Below are positions 15,900-25,109 of a stretch of 64,000 bases of DNA, in pieces; the first letter of the stretch is position 1; each line of letters opens with the position of its first letter. Both the position numbers and the translations under genes were made by a program. Source of the stretch: Bin55 sp963667455 (GTDB taxonomy: Bacteria > Pseudomonadota > Gammaproteobacteria > Pseudomonadales > Azotimanducaceae); contig CAXXFR010000013.1 of assembly GCA_963667455.2 (NCBI GenBank), positions 310,001 through 374,000 on the forward strand, given 5' to 3'. The notes under the pieces were generated by a model. The model saw only the letters and a program-made list of their open reading frames with translations. It searched no databases and had not been told where the DNA came from.

Positions 15900-17197
15900 A
15901 AAAACTTCTGGGATTGTTGGTGCTCGTTGCAGTCGTGTACGCAGACGGGTTTGAGATCGTCATTGATCGAGGAAATGATCAGGTCAGCATGATTGCGGTT
16001 GTTCCCTTCAAAACTCCCGCCGGGGTAGAAGACCTGACGCCGATCGTTGAGTTCGACATGGCACGCAGTGGTCAGTTTGCGCCGATGGATGCGGAGAACA
16101 TGCTCTCCTTTCCGGCAACGCCCGAAGAAGTCAATTTCCGCGACTGGAAGGTGCAGGGTGCTCAGTACGTCTTGATTGGGGACGTCCAATCGAACGATGC
16201 CTCGAACTTGTCGGTTACCTTCCACGTGTTCGATGTGGCTTTGGAACGACGGATTCACGGTGGAATCATTTCCGGAACTCGGAACCAGCATCGCGAAATA
16301 GCTCACCGAGTAGCCGATGAGGCGTTCGAGGCCATCACACAGGTTCCTGGTGCGTTCTCCACCAAGATCATGTACGTGCTGGTACAAGGAAGAGGAACGG
16401 AGTTTCCTTCGTATCGACTTCAGATTTCAGACTCCGACGGGGCGAACGTTCGCACAGTCTTGGAGTCCGCATTGCCGATCATGTCGCCTGTTTGGGCTCC
16501 CGACGGCAAGAGCGTTTGCTACGTCTCGTTCGAGACAGGTCGGTCGACGGTGATACTGCATGAACTGGCAACTGGGAACCGGCAGACGATAGCTGCCTTC
16601 GAAGGCACGAATAGCGCGCCGACATTCTCGCCGGATGGGAATTTCTTAGCCCTTACGCTGTCGAGAGACGGCAATCCGGAAATCTACACCGTGCGTCTTC
16701 GGGATCTTAGATTTCGTCGCATAACCAGCCACCGTGGAATCGATACCGAGCCTATCTGGTCCACTGATGGATCATCGATTTTGTTTACGTCCAATCGCAG
16801 TGGAGACCCACAGTTGTATCTGGTCAAATTGAACAGCTTGTCGCCTCAACGATTGACTTTTGAAGGAGACTACAACGCTCGCGCCCGTGTCTTGCCGGGA
16901 GGTAGCCACATGCTCTACGTCCATCGCTCGGCTGATGGCTACCACATCGTATGGCAGTCAATTGGTTCAGAAGGGGACTTGCGAGTCCTCACGAGCAATG
17001 TGTTGGATGAATCTCCTTCCATCGCTCCCAACGGCATGCTGGTCGTGTTCGCAACGCGAGAACGGAATCGCGGAATTCTCGGCATCGTATCCGTCGACGG
17101 GCAAGTCGCGTTGAAGCTTCCCTCCGAAGAAGGCGATGTGCAAGAACCGGCATGGTCACCGTTCATGTCAACGACTCTCACGATGCGTGACATCTGA
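15896..17197 (+). CDS. tolB: Tol-Pal system periplasmic protein TolB
   Basis: A 433-residue periplasmic protein (E. coli 430) with a signal peptide (MKKLLGLLVLVAVVYA), an N-terminal mixed domain that meets TolA, and a six-bladed beta-propeller made of repeated WSPDG-like units (VWAPDGKSVCYVS, TFSPDGNFLALTLS, IWSTDGSSILFTSNRSG). It docks Pal. The ATG overlaps the repaired tolA stop. The propeller's last blade ends at EPAWSPFMSTTLTMRDI. Confidence 0.96.
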   Translation: MKKLLGLLVLVAVVYADGFEIVIDRGNDQVSMIAVVPFKTPAGVEDLTPIVEFDMARSGQFAPMDAENMLSFPATPEEVNFRDWKVQGAQYVLIGDVQSNDASNLSVTFHVFDVALERRIHGGIISGTRNQHREIAHRVADEAFEAITQVPGAFSTKIMYVLVQGRGTEFPSYRLQISDSDGANVRTVLESALPIMSPVWAPDGKSVCYVSFETGRSTVILHELATGNRQTIAAFEGTNSAPTFSPDGNFLALTLSRDGNPEIYTVRLRDLRFRRITSHRGIDTEPIWSTDGSSILFTSNRSGDPQLYLVKLNSLSPQRLTFEGDYNARARVLPGGSHMLYVHRSADGYHIVWQSIGSEGDLRVLTSNVLDESPSIAPNGMLVVFATRERNRGILGIVSVDGQVALKLPSEEGDVQEPAWSPFMSTTLTMRDI

Positions 17198-17313
17198 ACC
17201 TGCTAACATATCGCAAATGAACCAGACCTTCAGTCTTGAGTTCCCTTTGGGTTGGAAACGCTTTGACATTGCAACGCCGAAAATGGCTTATGTCTGGGGT
17301 ATCCGTAATTCCT

Positions 17314-17319
17314 ATAATT
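17314..17319 (+). promoter_or_regulatory. Candidate -10 element for pal
   Basis: A consensus TATAAT lies in the roughly 200-base gap between tolB and pal, about 80 bases before the pal ATG. The upstream -35 region is poor (around 17290), so only the -10 is listed. A separate pal promoter is known in E. coli, which makes this position sensible. Confidence 0.4.
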
Positions 17320-17400
17320 TCGGACATGCGTGTAGTTCTCTGCGGAGAACTGCAATTACAATGTTCGATTCACTCCAATAGGTGTTGTTGGGAGAAATAG

Positions 17401-17976
17401 ATGACATTCACCAGCTTTCGCAATGGCCTTCTACTAATCTTCGTATTAGTGTTCATGTCGGCCTGTGCCCTTTTGCCCTGCGAGTCGCCAGCACCACCTC
17501 CGGAGCCTGAACCTGAACCGGTTGAGCCCGTAGTGGCACCGCCGCCGCCGCCACCGCCACCTCCACCTCCACCCGATCCTGATTTTGTCAAAGGAGAGGA
17601 TCAGCAAGGACGCCCCACGCTCTTTGTCGTGGATGAAGACGGAAACAAGATTCCACACAGTTTCTTGTTCGATTTTGACGAGTCCGATCTGGCGTCAGCA
17701 GACTTTAGCTGGCTCAATCGGCACGCTGAGATCTTGGTAAACAACCGAGAGCGATCCGTTACGATCGAAGGACACTGTGACGAGCGGGGTACCCGTGAGT
17801 ACAACCTGGCTCTCGGCGAACGCCGTGCTCAAGCCGTAGCAGACTACTTGAGAAGTGCGGGTGTGCGAGCTTCGCAAATTAACACAGTTTCGTTCGGAGA
17901 AGAAAGCCCGGTCGACGCGGCCAGCACCGAAGAAGCGTGGGCGAAGAACCGACGCGCTGTTATCCGTCTCGAGTGA
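17401..17976 (+). CDS. pal: Peptidoglycan-associated lipoprotein Pal
   Basis: A 191-residue outer-membrane lipoprotein that binds peptidoglycan through an OmpA-like domain and TolB/TolA in constriction. The signal peptide ends in the lipobox FMSAC with Cys22. A proline-rich linker follows (residues about 27-63, with an eleven-proline run), longer than in E. coli Pal and perhaps spanning to the wall. The OmpA_C core is TIEGHCDERGTREYNLALG, with the conserved Asp and Arg for diaminopimelate binding. cpoB follows after 18 bases. Confidence 0.95.
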   Translation: MTFTSFRNGLLLIFVLVFMSACALLPCESPAPPPEPEPEPVEPVVAPPPPPPPPPPPPDPDFVKGEDQQGRPTLFVVDEDGNKIPHSFLFDFDESDLASADFSWLNRHAEILVNNRERSVTIEGHCDERGTREYNLALGERRAQAVADYLRSAGVRASQINTVSFGEESPVDAASTEEAWAKNRRAVIRLE

Positions 17977-17994
17977 GGGTAGCGGCTAATACTG

Positions 17995-18828
17995 TTGCAC
18001 ATCCGAGAATTCGAACAGAATCGTGACTTGACGGTTTCATCTGGGTGCATTTGGCAAACTAGACTTGCAGGTGGGTTGATGATTCTTGCTGCTGTGTCGG
18101 TAATGGCGCAGCAGCAAGATCCCGAGATCCCGTCTTCATCAGAAACTGCATCGACTGATGCGGCTCGCACCGTTGAAGACGATTCGGTCTCGGCGGTGTT
18201 TTCGCTGGACGACGAGGCATCTTCCCCTCCATCCAGCGACAATTTGCAGCTGGGAGACCTGTTCCAGAAACTCAATGCAATGGAACGTGAGATTTCCCAC
18301 GTATTGGGACGTATCGAGGAACTCGAGCATCAGGTTCAATTGCTGCGACACGAGAATCGGGACCGCTACATAGAGTTAGATGATCGCCTGCGTGAAGTAT
18401 CGGGCCAAGCCCCCACTTCTCCGACTGCCATCGGAACGGCATCCCCTGGCACTGAAGCAGGAATGTATCGCACCGCCTTTGAGTTGGTCGAAGATCAACA
18501 GTACGAAGAGGCGATTAGTCAGTTCGAGTCGATGATCGAACAATATCCGAATGGCAAACTCCTACCGGAAGCCTTCTATTGGCTGGGTGAACTTCATGCC
18601 AAGCTGGATCCGCCACAGCTTGAGGAAGCACGCCAAAACCTAGTGCAGCTAGTTCGTTTGTTTCCAAATCATTCCAAAACTCCCGAAGGCACGTTCAAGT
18701 TGGGAACGATCTACCACCAGCTGGAGGACTTGCCGAAAGCGTTGGAATATCTTGATCGGGTAACGAAAGACTACCCTGACAGTTCGGTTGCACGCCTAGC
18801 CGAAGAATACGCCTCAAACATTCGATAG
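17995..18828 (+). CDS. cpoB: Cell division coordinator CpoB (YbgF)
   Basis: A 277-residue periplasmic protein closing the tol-pal operon. It coordinates Tol with PBP1B activity in E. coli. After a hydrophobic export signal (LAGGLMILAAVSVMAQQQ) comes a coiled coil (about residues 83-130, rich in Leu/Glu/Arg heptads) that drives trimerisation, then tandem TPR motifs (AFELVEDQQYEEAISQFESM, FYWLGELHAKL, GTIYHQLEDLPKALEYLDRV). The start is uncertain: TTG 17995 lacks a clear ribosome site, and later in-frame TTG or ATG codons near 18025-18080 would shorten the pre-signal region. Confidence 0.92.
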   Translation: MHIREFEQNRDLTVSSGCIWQTRLAGGLMILAAVSVMAQQQDPEIPSSSETASTDAARTVEDDSVSAVFSLDDEASSPPSSDNLQLGDLFQKLNAMEREISHVLGRIEELEHQVQLLRHENRDRYIELDDRLREVSGQAPTSPTAIGTASPGTEAGMYRTAFELVEDQQYEEAISQFESMIEQYPNGKLLPEAFYWLGELHAKLDPPQLEEARQNLVQLVRLFPNHSKTPEGTFKLGTIYHQLEDLPKALEYLDRVTKDYPDSSVARLAEEYASNIR

Positions 18829-18903
18829 CTCAGCGTTTGTGGCAGAGTGAAGTCGCTTCACCCAATTGAGCGACATTTAGAGTGCGGTTGTAGAGTAGAA
18901 AAG

Positions 18904-18979
18904 TGGTGGGTCGTCTGGGGCTCGAACCCAGGACGCGCGGGTTAAAAGCCCGGTGCTCTACCAGCTGAGCTAACGACCC
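18904..18979 (-). tRNA. tRNA-Lys (anticodon UUU)
   Basis: A complete cloverleaf of 76 nt on the minus strand with acceptor GGGTCGT pairing ACGACCC, D-loop TAGCTCAGCTGGTAGAGCA, anticodon loop CTTTTAA and T-loop GGTTCGAGCCCC. The terminal CCA is encoded (18904-18906). The anticodon is TTT. A tRNA-Lys after the tol-pal cluster is common in this group, though the queE/queC genes often between them are missing. Confidence 0.97.
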
Positions 18980-19170
18980 ATGGAATGTCTTATTTTAGGC
19001 ACGCAACGTTGTCACGAGAATCTACGACTGCGACGAGCCGATAAAGTTTCCAAGACCCTCCACCGGTGTCACTCGACTACCTTGCTAGTCAATACGCTTG
19101 GTCGAAGATCCACTGACTCTGATTGACGCTCGTAGAATCGTCTTCCAATGCAATTGCTTCGAGAAAACCT

Positions 19171-19947
19171 GTGGCTTTGACAACATTGAGCCGTTCGATT
19201 GCTGGGCGTGTAGCGGTGATCACCGGTGCGGCAAGCGGAATGGGAGCCGCTACTGCGGAGCTGTTTGCCGAACAAGGGGCAAAGGTGGCGGCAACCGATC
19301 TTGAATCTTCCGATTTGGATTCGGTGGTGCAACGAATTGTTGACGAGGGACACAGCGCTCATGCTTGGACGTTGGACGTTCGAGAACGCGAGGCAATACA
19401 GGCGACCGTCGACGAGATCGCCGAACACTTCGGAGGCATCGACATCATTGTCAACAACGCGGGCGTTGGAGTCGGTGGCCCGATCGATGAGGAAGACTAT
19501 GAAGAACGTTGGTCTCTCGCGTTGGAAGTGATGCTTTCGGCCCATGTACGTATCGTTCGTGCTGCACTACCCCACTTACGCAACTCCAATTCGCCTCGAG
19601 TTGTCAACATCGCATCTACGGAAGGTCTTGGAGCGACCAAGTTCTCGTCAGCCTATGTTTCGGCGAAGACGGGAGTAATCGGCCTTACTCGAGCTTTGGC
19701 TGTGGAATTGGGAACCGAAGGGATCACGGTGAACTGTATCTGTCCCGGCCCCATTCGAACGGGAATGACCGCCAACATTCCAGAAGAGTCCAAGCGTGAA
19801 TACGCGCGACGACGAATTGCGCTCAAACGATATGCAGTACCGGAAGAGGTTGCCCATATGACGCTAAGCCTCGTCTTGCCAGCCGCGTCTTTCGTAACCG
19901 GTGTTGCTTTGCCCGTCGACGGTGGTCTGACAATCAAGAACGCTTAA
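19171..19947 (+). CDS. SDR family NAD(P)-dependent oxidoreductase
   Basis: A classical short-chain dehydrogenase of about 258 residues. The Rossmann motif is TGAASGMGAATAELF near residues 16-30, the NNAG motif is IVNNAGVGVGG, and the catalytic Ser, Tyr and Lys are in NIASTEG and SAYVSAKTG (YxxxK). The C-terminal CPGPIRTGM and VDGG match FabG-like enzymes. Substrate is unknown. The start is chosen at GTG 19171; the frame is open back to TTG 19123, but those residues have no family match. Confidence 0.88.
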   Translation: MALTTLSRSIAGRVAVITGAASGMGAATAELFAEQGAKVAATDLESSDLDSVVQRIVDEGHSAHAWTLDVREREAIQATVDEIAEHFGGIDIIVNNAGVGVGGPIDEEDYEERWSLALEVMLSAHVRIVRAALPHLRNSNSPRVVNIASTEGLGATKFSSAYVSAKTGVIGLTRALAVELGTEGITVNCICPGPIRTGMTANIPEESKREYARRRIALKRYAVPEEVAHMTLSLVLPAASFVTGVALPVDGGLTIKNA

Positions 19948-20062
19948 ATCGGGTATGGCAAAGAGCGCGCTTACGCGGGCTGAGTAGCAACTCATTGGCA
20001 CGGCCGCGCACGCCAAACGGCCAAACCCTTAACATTCGCACATCTCCAGGACGGAGAACTAT

Positions 20063-21310
20063 CTGGCCACACGCGACATCCTTCAATCTCTGCGCACTAC
20101 GGATTTCCGTCGTCTGTGGTTAGGCACCCTTTCATCGTCGTTCGCGATGAACATGCAACAGGTAGCTCGTGGATGGTTCGTCTATGAGCTGACCGAGTCT
20201 GCGCTCCACCTTGCTCTCGTGCTGGTTTCCTTCACGTTGCCACAGGTATTGCTGTCTCTGTTGGGAGGGGTGGTCGCCGACAGGTTCTCCAAGCGCAGAA
20301 TCATCATCGTGGCGCAATTCCTAAACGGAATTGCAGCATTGGCGATGGGCGTCTTGGTGCTGACTGGAATCGCCGACTTCGTCCACTTCATTGCCTTTGG
20401 TGTATTAAGCGGATCCATCTTGGCACTGTCGTTCCCTTCGCGACACGCCATCGTTCCGGCGCTCGTACCAGAAAGGCTTGTGTTTTCTGCGATCGCGCTA
20501 AATTCGACCGCGATGAACACTGCGCGAGTCTGTGCCCCCGCAGTCGCGGGACTGTTGATTGCTTGGATCGCAGGAGGAGATACGACGAGCAATCTTGCAG
20601 TCGGTATCGTCTACTTCGTAATTGCGGGCCTCTACATCGGTGCATCAACGATTTCAATGTTCATCTCGGCAGCGGGAAGCGTACAGTCCAAGCGACGAGT
20701 GCGCATCAAGGAAGACATGTTGGAGGCATTGCGCTTCGTCCGACGTCATCCATCCGTTTGGGCCTTGGTATGGCTGGCCATCGTTCCCTTCATGTTTGGC
20801 CACTCCGTCAACACATTCTTGCCAGCGTTCAATGAAGTAGTACTTCAGGGAGGGGCGGACAACCTGGGAATATTGCTGTCCTTTCTCGGGGTTGGAGCGA
20901 TTTTCGGTTCATTGACTCTGGCAGCCCTGAGTCATTTGCGACGCAAGGGAGCAGTTCTTATTGGACTCTTGATTGCATGGGGAGTCGCGATTTTGGCGTT
21001 TGGATTCGTTTCCAGCAACGCATACGCATTTGCGCTGATCACACTGATCGGTTGGCTGTCGAGTTCCAGTATGGCCATGAATCGAGCGCTCACTCAAATG
21101 CACACCAACACGCGATTACTCGGTCGCGTAATGAGCATTGACATGATGGCGCATGGCATGATGCCGCTTAGCGTTGTACCAATCGGCATTCTTGCCGACA
21201 CGGTGGGAACTGCCCCTGCCTTATCCGCGAGCGGTTTTATGCTCGTTGCAATCATCATTGGGATGCTGTACTTCTCGCCTACGGTTCGACATCTGACCAA
21301 GCCGCGCTGA
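20063..21310 (+). CDS. MFS transporter (EntS/MFS_3 type), probable CTG start
   Basis: A major facilitator of about 415 residues with some twelve membrane segments, of the enterobactin-exporter-like MFS_3 family. The motif following the second helix reads GGVVADRFSKRRIIIV, the MFS signature A. The first in-frame ATG is 20147, but the family's N-terminus (LRTTDFRRLWLGTLSSSFAMN) is encoded upstream of it and in frame. Between the stop at 20030-20032 and that region there is no ATG, GTG or TTG; a CTG at 20063 sits seven bases after GGAG and is the best start. Cargo is unknown; it lies between an SDR and a phosphoesterase. Confidence 0.85.
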   Translation: MATRDILQSLRTTDFRRLWLGTLSSSFAMNMQQVARGWFVYELTESALHLALVLVSFTLPQVLLSLLGGVVADRFSKRRIIIVAQFLNGIAALAMGVLVLTGIADFVHFIAFGVLSGSILALSFPSRHAIVPALVPERLVFSAIALNSTAMNTARVCAPAVAGLLIAWIAGGDTTSNLAVGIVYFVIAGLYIGASTISMFISAAGSVQSKRRVRIKEDMLEALRFVRRHPSVWALVWLAIVPFMFGHSVNTFLPAFNEVVLQGGADNLGILLSFLGVGAIFGSLTLAALSHLRRKGAVLIGLLIAWGVAILAFGFVSSNAYAFALITLIGWLSSSSMAMNRALTQMHTNTRLLGRVMSIDMMAHGMMPLSVVPIGILADTVGTAPALSASGFMLVAIIIGMLYFSPTVRHLTKPR

Positions 21311-21368
21311 CACGCGGATCGATATCGCTTCCCTATACTTCCTGCACTTTTCTTGACGGCAAACTCCT

Positions 21369-21965
21369 ATGTCCATGCGCATTGGGCTAGTCTCGGATAC
21401 CCACATCCCTGAAGCCACTGAGGTTCTCTGGCCTCAGGTATTCGAAGCTTTTAAGGGAGTCGACTGCATTTTTCACGGCGGCGATGTCCACGACCTATCG
21501 CTCTTGGACGAGTTCGAGAAGGTCGCACCAATCTACTGTGCACGAGGCAACGGAGAGGATGGTTCAGGCGGTCGCCCCGTCCAGCCGGAAGACGATAGGG
21601 TCAAGTATGTCTGGCTACATGAGTTCGAACGATTGCGGATTGGATTGACGCATTACATTCCCGTCGATCAGTCAACTCCAGACGACTATTCGTTGCAACC
21701 TTGGATTGATCGCTACTTCGACGGTGATTCTCCCGACGTGATTGTGTTTGGCGACACTCACGTCGAAGTGGTGCGTGAGATTGGAGGAGTGTTGTGCGTG
21801 AATCCCGGTTCGCCAACGTATCCGCACAACTACGACACGCAGTATGGAACCCTTGGGTTTCTGGAGCTTGAAGACGGGCGAGCCAGCGCGTCGGTGTGGT
21901 TGGTCACTGACGAAGGGATCGAACCCTTCGACTGGGATGCGATACCACCCTGGAAGCAACGCTGA
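21369..21965 (+). CDS. YfcE/MJ0936-family metallophosphoesterase
   Basis: A 198-residue calcineurin-like phosphoesterase. The metal-binding motifs appear in order: SDTHIP (D-x-H) near residues 9-14, HGGDVHD near 37-43, the GN motif as ARGNGED near 61-66, and GDTHVEV near 124 in place of the common GHTH. It ends with NPGSPTYPHN, the standard YfcE-type signature. Likely a phosphodiesterase acting on small substrates; the natural one is unknown. Two ATG codons (21369, 21375) are possible starts. Confidence 0.9.
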   Translation: MSMRIGLVSDTHIPEATEVLWPQVFEAFKGVDCIFHGGDVHDLSLLDEFEKVAPIYCARGNGEDGSGGRPVQPEDDRVKYVWLHEFERLRIGLTHYIPVDQSTPDDYSLQPWIDRYFDGDSPDVIVFGDTHVEVVREIGGVLCVNPGSPTYPHNYDTQYGTLGFLELEDGRASASVWLVTDEGIEPFDWDAIPPWKQR

Positions 21966-22077
21966 GAGCACACCAAGAAGGAAGCTCTGCAAGCTAGCAG
22001 CATTACGCTCAACACGTGCTCGGAATTTCTGTACGCCGGGCTCAAGGACCACTTGAACTCGAGGAGGAGACAGGAAC

Positions 22078-22872
22078 TTGAAAACGCTACTTACATCAAC
22101 CGTAATTCTCGTTGCTTGCATGGTTCAGGGGCATGTAGTCGATGATTTGGTCGACATTGCTGTATTGGAAGACGACTCGTTTGAGCCAGTCGACGAATAT
22201 CACAAGCACACGATTCTGGGATTCGAGGTGTTCGTTTCTTCTCGAAGCATGAATTCCAGCCCTGAACAAACAGAGCTTGCCCTCTGGCTTGCCCGTAGTC
22301 AGATTGCGTACGTCGACAGGACTCTTCCCAAGCACTCCGTGGACAAGCTCCGCAGCGTCAAGATTTTCCTTAACGACGAGGGAGCGGACTTGGAAGATTC
22401 GGCCGTTTGCAAGTGGGCTTGCTACGTTTCCAGCCCACAGGGTGAGGGGTACGAACTTACGAGGTTCCACAAAGGTGTGATCATTCGTGACTTGGAGTGG
22501 TATGCGGAGAGGTCAGCATGGGCACAACCAGGCTTGATGATTCATGAACTTGCCCACGCACTTCACGATCTGTTTATCGAAGACGGATTTGCCAATGAGG
22601 ACATTGAAGACGCATACGTTGACGCTAGGGAATCGGGCATGTATGACGAAGTTGCTCATATCTGGGGCGATGAGATTTTGGGTCCAGGCGGGACTACGCT
22701 ACCTAACCCAGCCCACAATACCAAGGCTTATGCAATGACAAACGCTAGGGAGTTCTTCGCGGAGTTATCGGAAGCAATCTGGCTTCGGAACGACTATTGG
22801 CCGTTTCAGTACTACGACCTGTTCACAGAAGACAAGGAATCGTTTGACGTCATTTTCAAAAGTTGGTGGTGA
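22078..22872 (+). CDS. Secreted zincin-like protein of unknown family
   Basis: A 264-residue protein with an N-terminal signal (LLTSTVILVACMVQG). The centre carries the zincin motif HELAHALHDL (His156, Glu157, His160), and a possible third ligand is in AREFFAELSE (Glu225 or Glu229). The layout, with HExxH and then a glutamate in a helix about 70 residues later, resembles the anthrax-lethal-factor-like (ATLF) metallopeptidase group; I infer a secreted or periplasmic zinc hydrolase. Two cysteines (CKWAC) could form a disulfide. The TTG start has AGGAGGAG upstream. It is alone, with no substrate clue nearby. Confidence 0.7.
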   Translation: MKTLLTSTVILVACMVQGHVVDDLVDIAVLEDDSFEPVDEYHKHTILGFEVFVSSRSMNSSPEQTELALWLARSQIAYVDRTLPKHSVDKLRSVKIFLNDEGADLEDSAVCKWACYVSSPQGEGYELTRFHKGVIIRDLEWYAERSAWAQPGLMIHELAHALHDLFIEDGFANEDIEDAYVDARESGMYDEVAHIWGDEILGPGGTTLPNPAHNTKAYAMTNAREFFAELSEAIWLRNDYWPFQYYDLFTEDKESFDVIFKSWW

Positions 22873-23054
22873 GTAACACCAACTCCATTGCGAGATTGCC
22901 TGTTCAAAGCGTCTGACGAAGTGACGCTGAACTTCATCCCTCCTGCTACTTGGATATTTCCCGAGCAACTGTGACTCTTGCCTTAGTCCAATTTGATCGG
23001 GCTAGATTGACTCCTGACAGTCGGACCCTTGGTGTTCCGAATGTCGCGTTGTCA

Positions 23055-23933
23055 CTAACGCATGGACATCATAGGATTGATGGCAGGCCAGTCTTCCTTC
23101 GTCGCCAAGACAGCTTCGCCAACCTCTTCCACATCCCACGGTCCCGAGGCTTCGTCCTTGCGCGCAAGCGGTTGGAGATTCCAACTCAGCAGCGACACTC
23201 GATTTCCCGCCACAACCCAAGTTCGACCGGTAACTTCCTTGGCATCGTCAGAGCAGAGCCAAACCACTATGGGAGAAACACGGTCTGGCGGTAGTTGATC
23301 CTTCGCACTCTCGGGCAGGATGTCGTCGGTTAGTCGCGACAGTGCAGTTGGAACAAGAACGTTGACTGTAATACCGTACCTGGCTCCCTCGAGGTAGAGA
23401 CAACGAGCCATGCCTGCAATACCGGCCTTTGCCGCCCCGTAGTTGGTCTGGCCGAAATTGCCAAACAAACCTGAAGTTGAGCTAGTAACGATGATTCGTC
23501 CGCCTTTCTCCTGGGCAAGCATCTGGTCGTATGCCGCCTTGGTAGTGAGATAGGTTCCTTTCAGATGGACGCTTACCACTACATCCCACATGTCGTCAGT
23601 CATGTTCTTGAACGACTTGTCTCGCAGGATTCCCGCATTGGCGATGCAAATGTCCAGTTTTCCAAAGCTGTCAACCGCCGTCTGCACCATGGCTCGGGCA
23701 TCTTCTGGCACAGCTACGTTGCCGTAGTCTGCCACGGCTGTTCCGCCGTTCGCTTCGATTTCCTCCACCACAGTGTCGGCCATGCTCGTCCCCGACCCGG
23801 TGCCGTCTCTAGCTCCTCCCAAGTCGTTGACAACGACGCTCGCCCCCTCTTGTGCGAGAAGAAGAGCATGCGTTCGTCCCAGACCTCCTCCTGCTCCTGT
23901 TACCAGTGCAACCTTTCCATCCAATAGCGCCAA
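23055..23933 (-). CDS. SDR oxidoreductase, MFE-2/3-hydroxyacyl-CoA dehydrogenase-like
   Basis: A 292-residue short-chain dehydrogenase resembling the dehydrogenase domain of multifunctional enzyme 2, which oxidises 3-hydroxyacyl-CoA in beta-oxidation. Motifs: TGAGGGLGRTHALLLAQEGA, VVNDLGG with the longer acceptor-binding loop typical of this branch, NAGILRDKSF, and the catalytic TSSTSG plus YGAAKAG. The C-terminal segment after about residue 200 includes DDILPES and WPAINPMMSMR. TTG 23933 is the start (GGAGAG about eight bases upstream), giving MALLDGKVALVTG. Its partner hydratase domain is not fused. Confidence 0.88.
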   Translation of the reverse strand: MALLDGKVALVTGAGGGLGRTHALLLAQEGASVVVNDLGGARDGTGSGTSMADTVVEEIEANGGTAVADYGNVAVPEDARAMVQTAVDSFGKLDICIANAGILRDKSFKNMTDDMWDVVVSVHLKGTYLTTKAAYDQMLAQEKGGRIIVTSSTSGLFGNFGQTNYGAAKAGIAGMARCLYLEGARYGITVNVLVPTALSRLTDDILPESAKDQLPPDRVSPIVVWLCSDDAKEVTGRTWVVAGNRVSLLSWNLQPLARKDEASGPWDVEEVGEAVLATKEDWPAINPMMSMR

Positions 23934-24328
23934 TTTCGCTCTCCGTAAGTTTGAGTTGAGCCGAGATCCCGTTCAATCGTCTTGATCTTGAGCACTTCAC
24001 CAGCTTTAGGATTGCAGCGTAGGCTGACAACCTCGCATCTCTCAGGGCAGTCGATGCCCTTAGTGCCCGCTGATACTCGGCGGCTTCCTGCAAATGTCCA
24101 TTTGCGGTACATGTTGCAGGCTAACTGGGTTTGCCCCAGTCCTTCGAAGCGAATTTTAGCCGCTCACTATCTATTTCACGACAAAGATCCCGCGGTTCGC
24201 TGAAGCTGTATCACAGGTCACCTGAGTTCCGAACATTAGGCAGAACCTGACTTGCGCAACAAGTACGTTCAGTGAACAAGGGTTGTAATGGTGGAAAATA
24301 CGGCGAACTGGAACTTCGGAGCGATCGA
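23934..24328. other. Gap between divergent SDR genes
   Basis: About 395 bases separate two divergently transcribed SDR genes. A 70-codon minus frame (23900-24112) starts with ATG and runs into the SDR start, and a second minus frame also stays open, but neither has a recognisable product or a clear ribosome site. The gap probably holds both promoters. Confidence 0.4.
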
Positions 24329-25081
24329 ATGGATGGCTTATTTGACTTCTCGGGTAAAGTCGCGCTAGTGACAGGCGGTAGTCGGGGACTCGGCCGAGCG
24401 ATGGTGCTGGGGTTTGCGGAGCGAGGGGCCGATGTTGTCATCGCGAGCAGGAAATTTGACAACTGCCAAGCGGTTGCCCGAGAAGTGGAAAACATGGGTC
24501 GTCGAGCACTACCGATAGCCTGCCACGTCGGACATTGGGAAGAACTGAACGACTTGGCGGACGCGGCGTATAGCGAATTTGGAAAAGTGGACATTCTTGT
24601 CAACAACGCCGGAATGTCGCCACTCTATCCGTCGCTTTCTGCGGTAACCGAAGAACTCTTCGACAAAGTGATAGGAGTCAACCTCAAGGGACCCTACCGT
24701 CTCTCGGCGATCATCGGCGAACGCATGGCGAAGGGCGAAGGAGGTTGCATCATCAACGTCAGTAGCACCGCAGCAGTCCATCCTTCTCCGGACTCGGAAC
24801 CGTACGGTGCATGCAAGGCGGGAGTCAACTCCCTCACGCTTTCTCTAGCTCATGCTTTTGGTCCAAAAGTACGGGTGAATTGCATCCAACCAGGACCATT
24901 TCTTACCGATATTTCCAAAGCGTGGGACTTGGATGCGTTCCGCCGTCGAGCTAAGACCAACATCGCGTTGCAACGTGGAGGCGAGGCCGACGAAGTGATC
25001 GGGGCAGCTCTATATCTGGCCGGTCCCAGCGGCAGCTATACGACAGGGGCTGTAATCGCAATTGACGGCGGAAGTCGTTGA
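24329..25081 (+). CDS. SDR family oxidoreductase (FabG-like)
   Basis: A 250-residue classical short-chain dehydrogenase with TGGSRGLGRAMVLGFAERGA (Rossmann), ILVNNAGMSP, NVSSTAAVHP (Ser) and YGACKAG (Tyr-x3-Lys), ending with the usual TTGAVIAIDGGSR. Substrate unknown; likely a hydroxyacyl- or ketoacyl-type reductase in the accessory fatty-acid functions around it. Start set at ATG 24329, preceded by CGGAG at suitable distance; the longer frame from 24272 lacks support. Confidence 0.88.
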   Translation: MDGLFDFSGKVALVTGGSRGLGRAMVLGFAERGADVVIASRKFDNCQAVAREVENMGRRALPIACHVGHWEELNDLADAAYSEFGKVDILVNNAGMSPLYPSLSAVTEELFDKVIGVNLKGPYRLSAIIGERMAKGEGGCIINVSSTAAVHPSPDSEPYGACKAGVNSLTLSLAHAFGPKVRVNCIQPGPFLTDISKAWDLDAFRRRAKTNIALQRGGEADEVIGAALYLAGPSGSYTTGAVIAIDGGSR

Positions 25082-25109
25082 ATTTGGCCAGGCACGAGCT
25101 GTTCGCGAC

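Noticed and set aside
23900..24112. 70-codon minus frame upstream of the MFE-2-like SDR
   Set aside because: It starts with ATG and overlaps the SDR start, but no ribosome site or family match was seen; a second frame is equally open.
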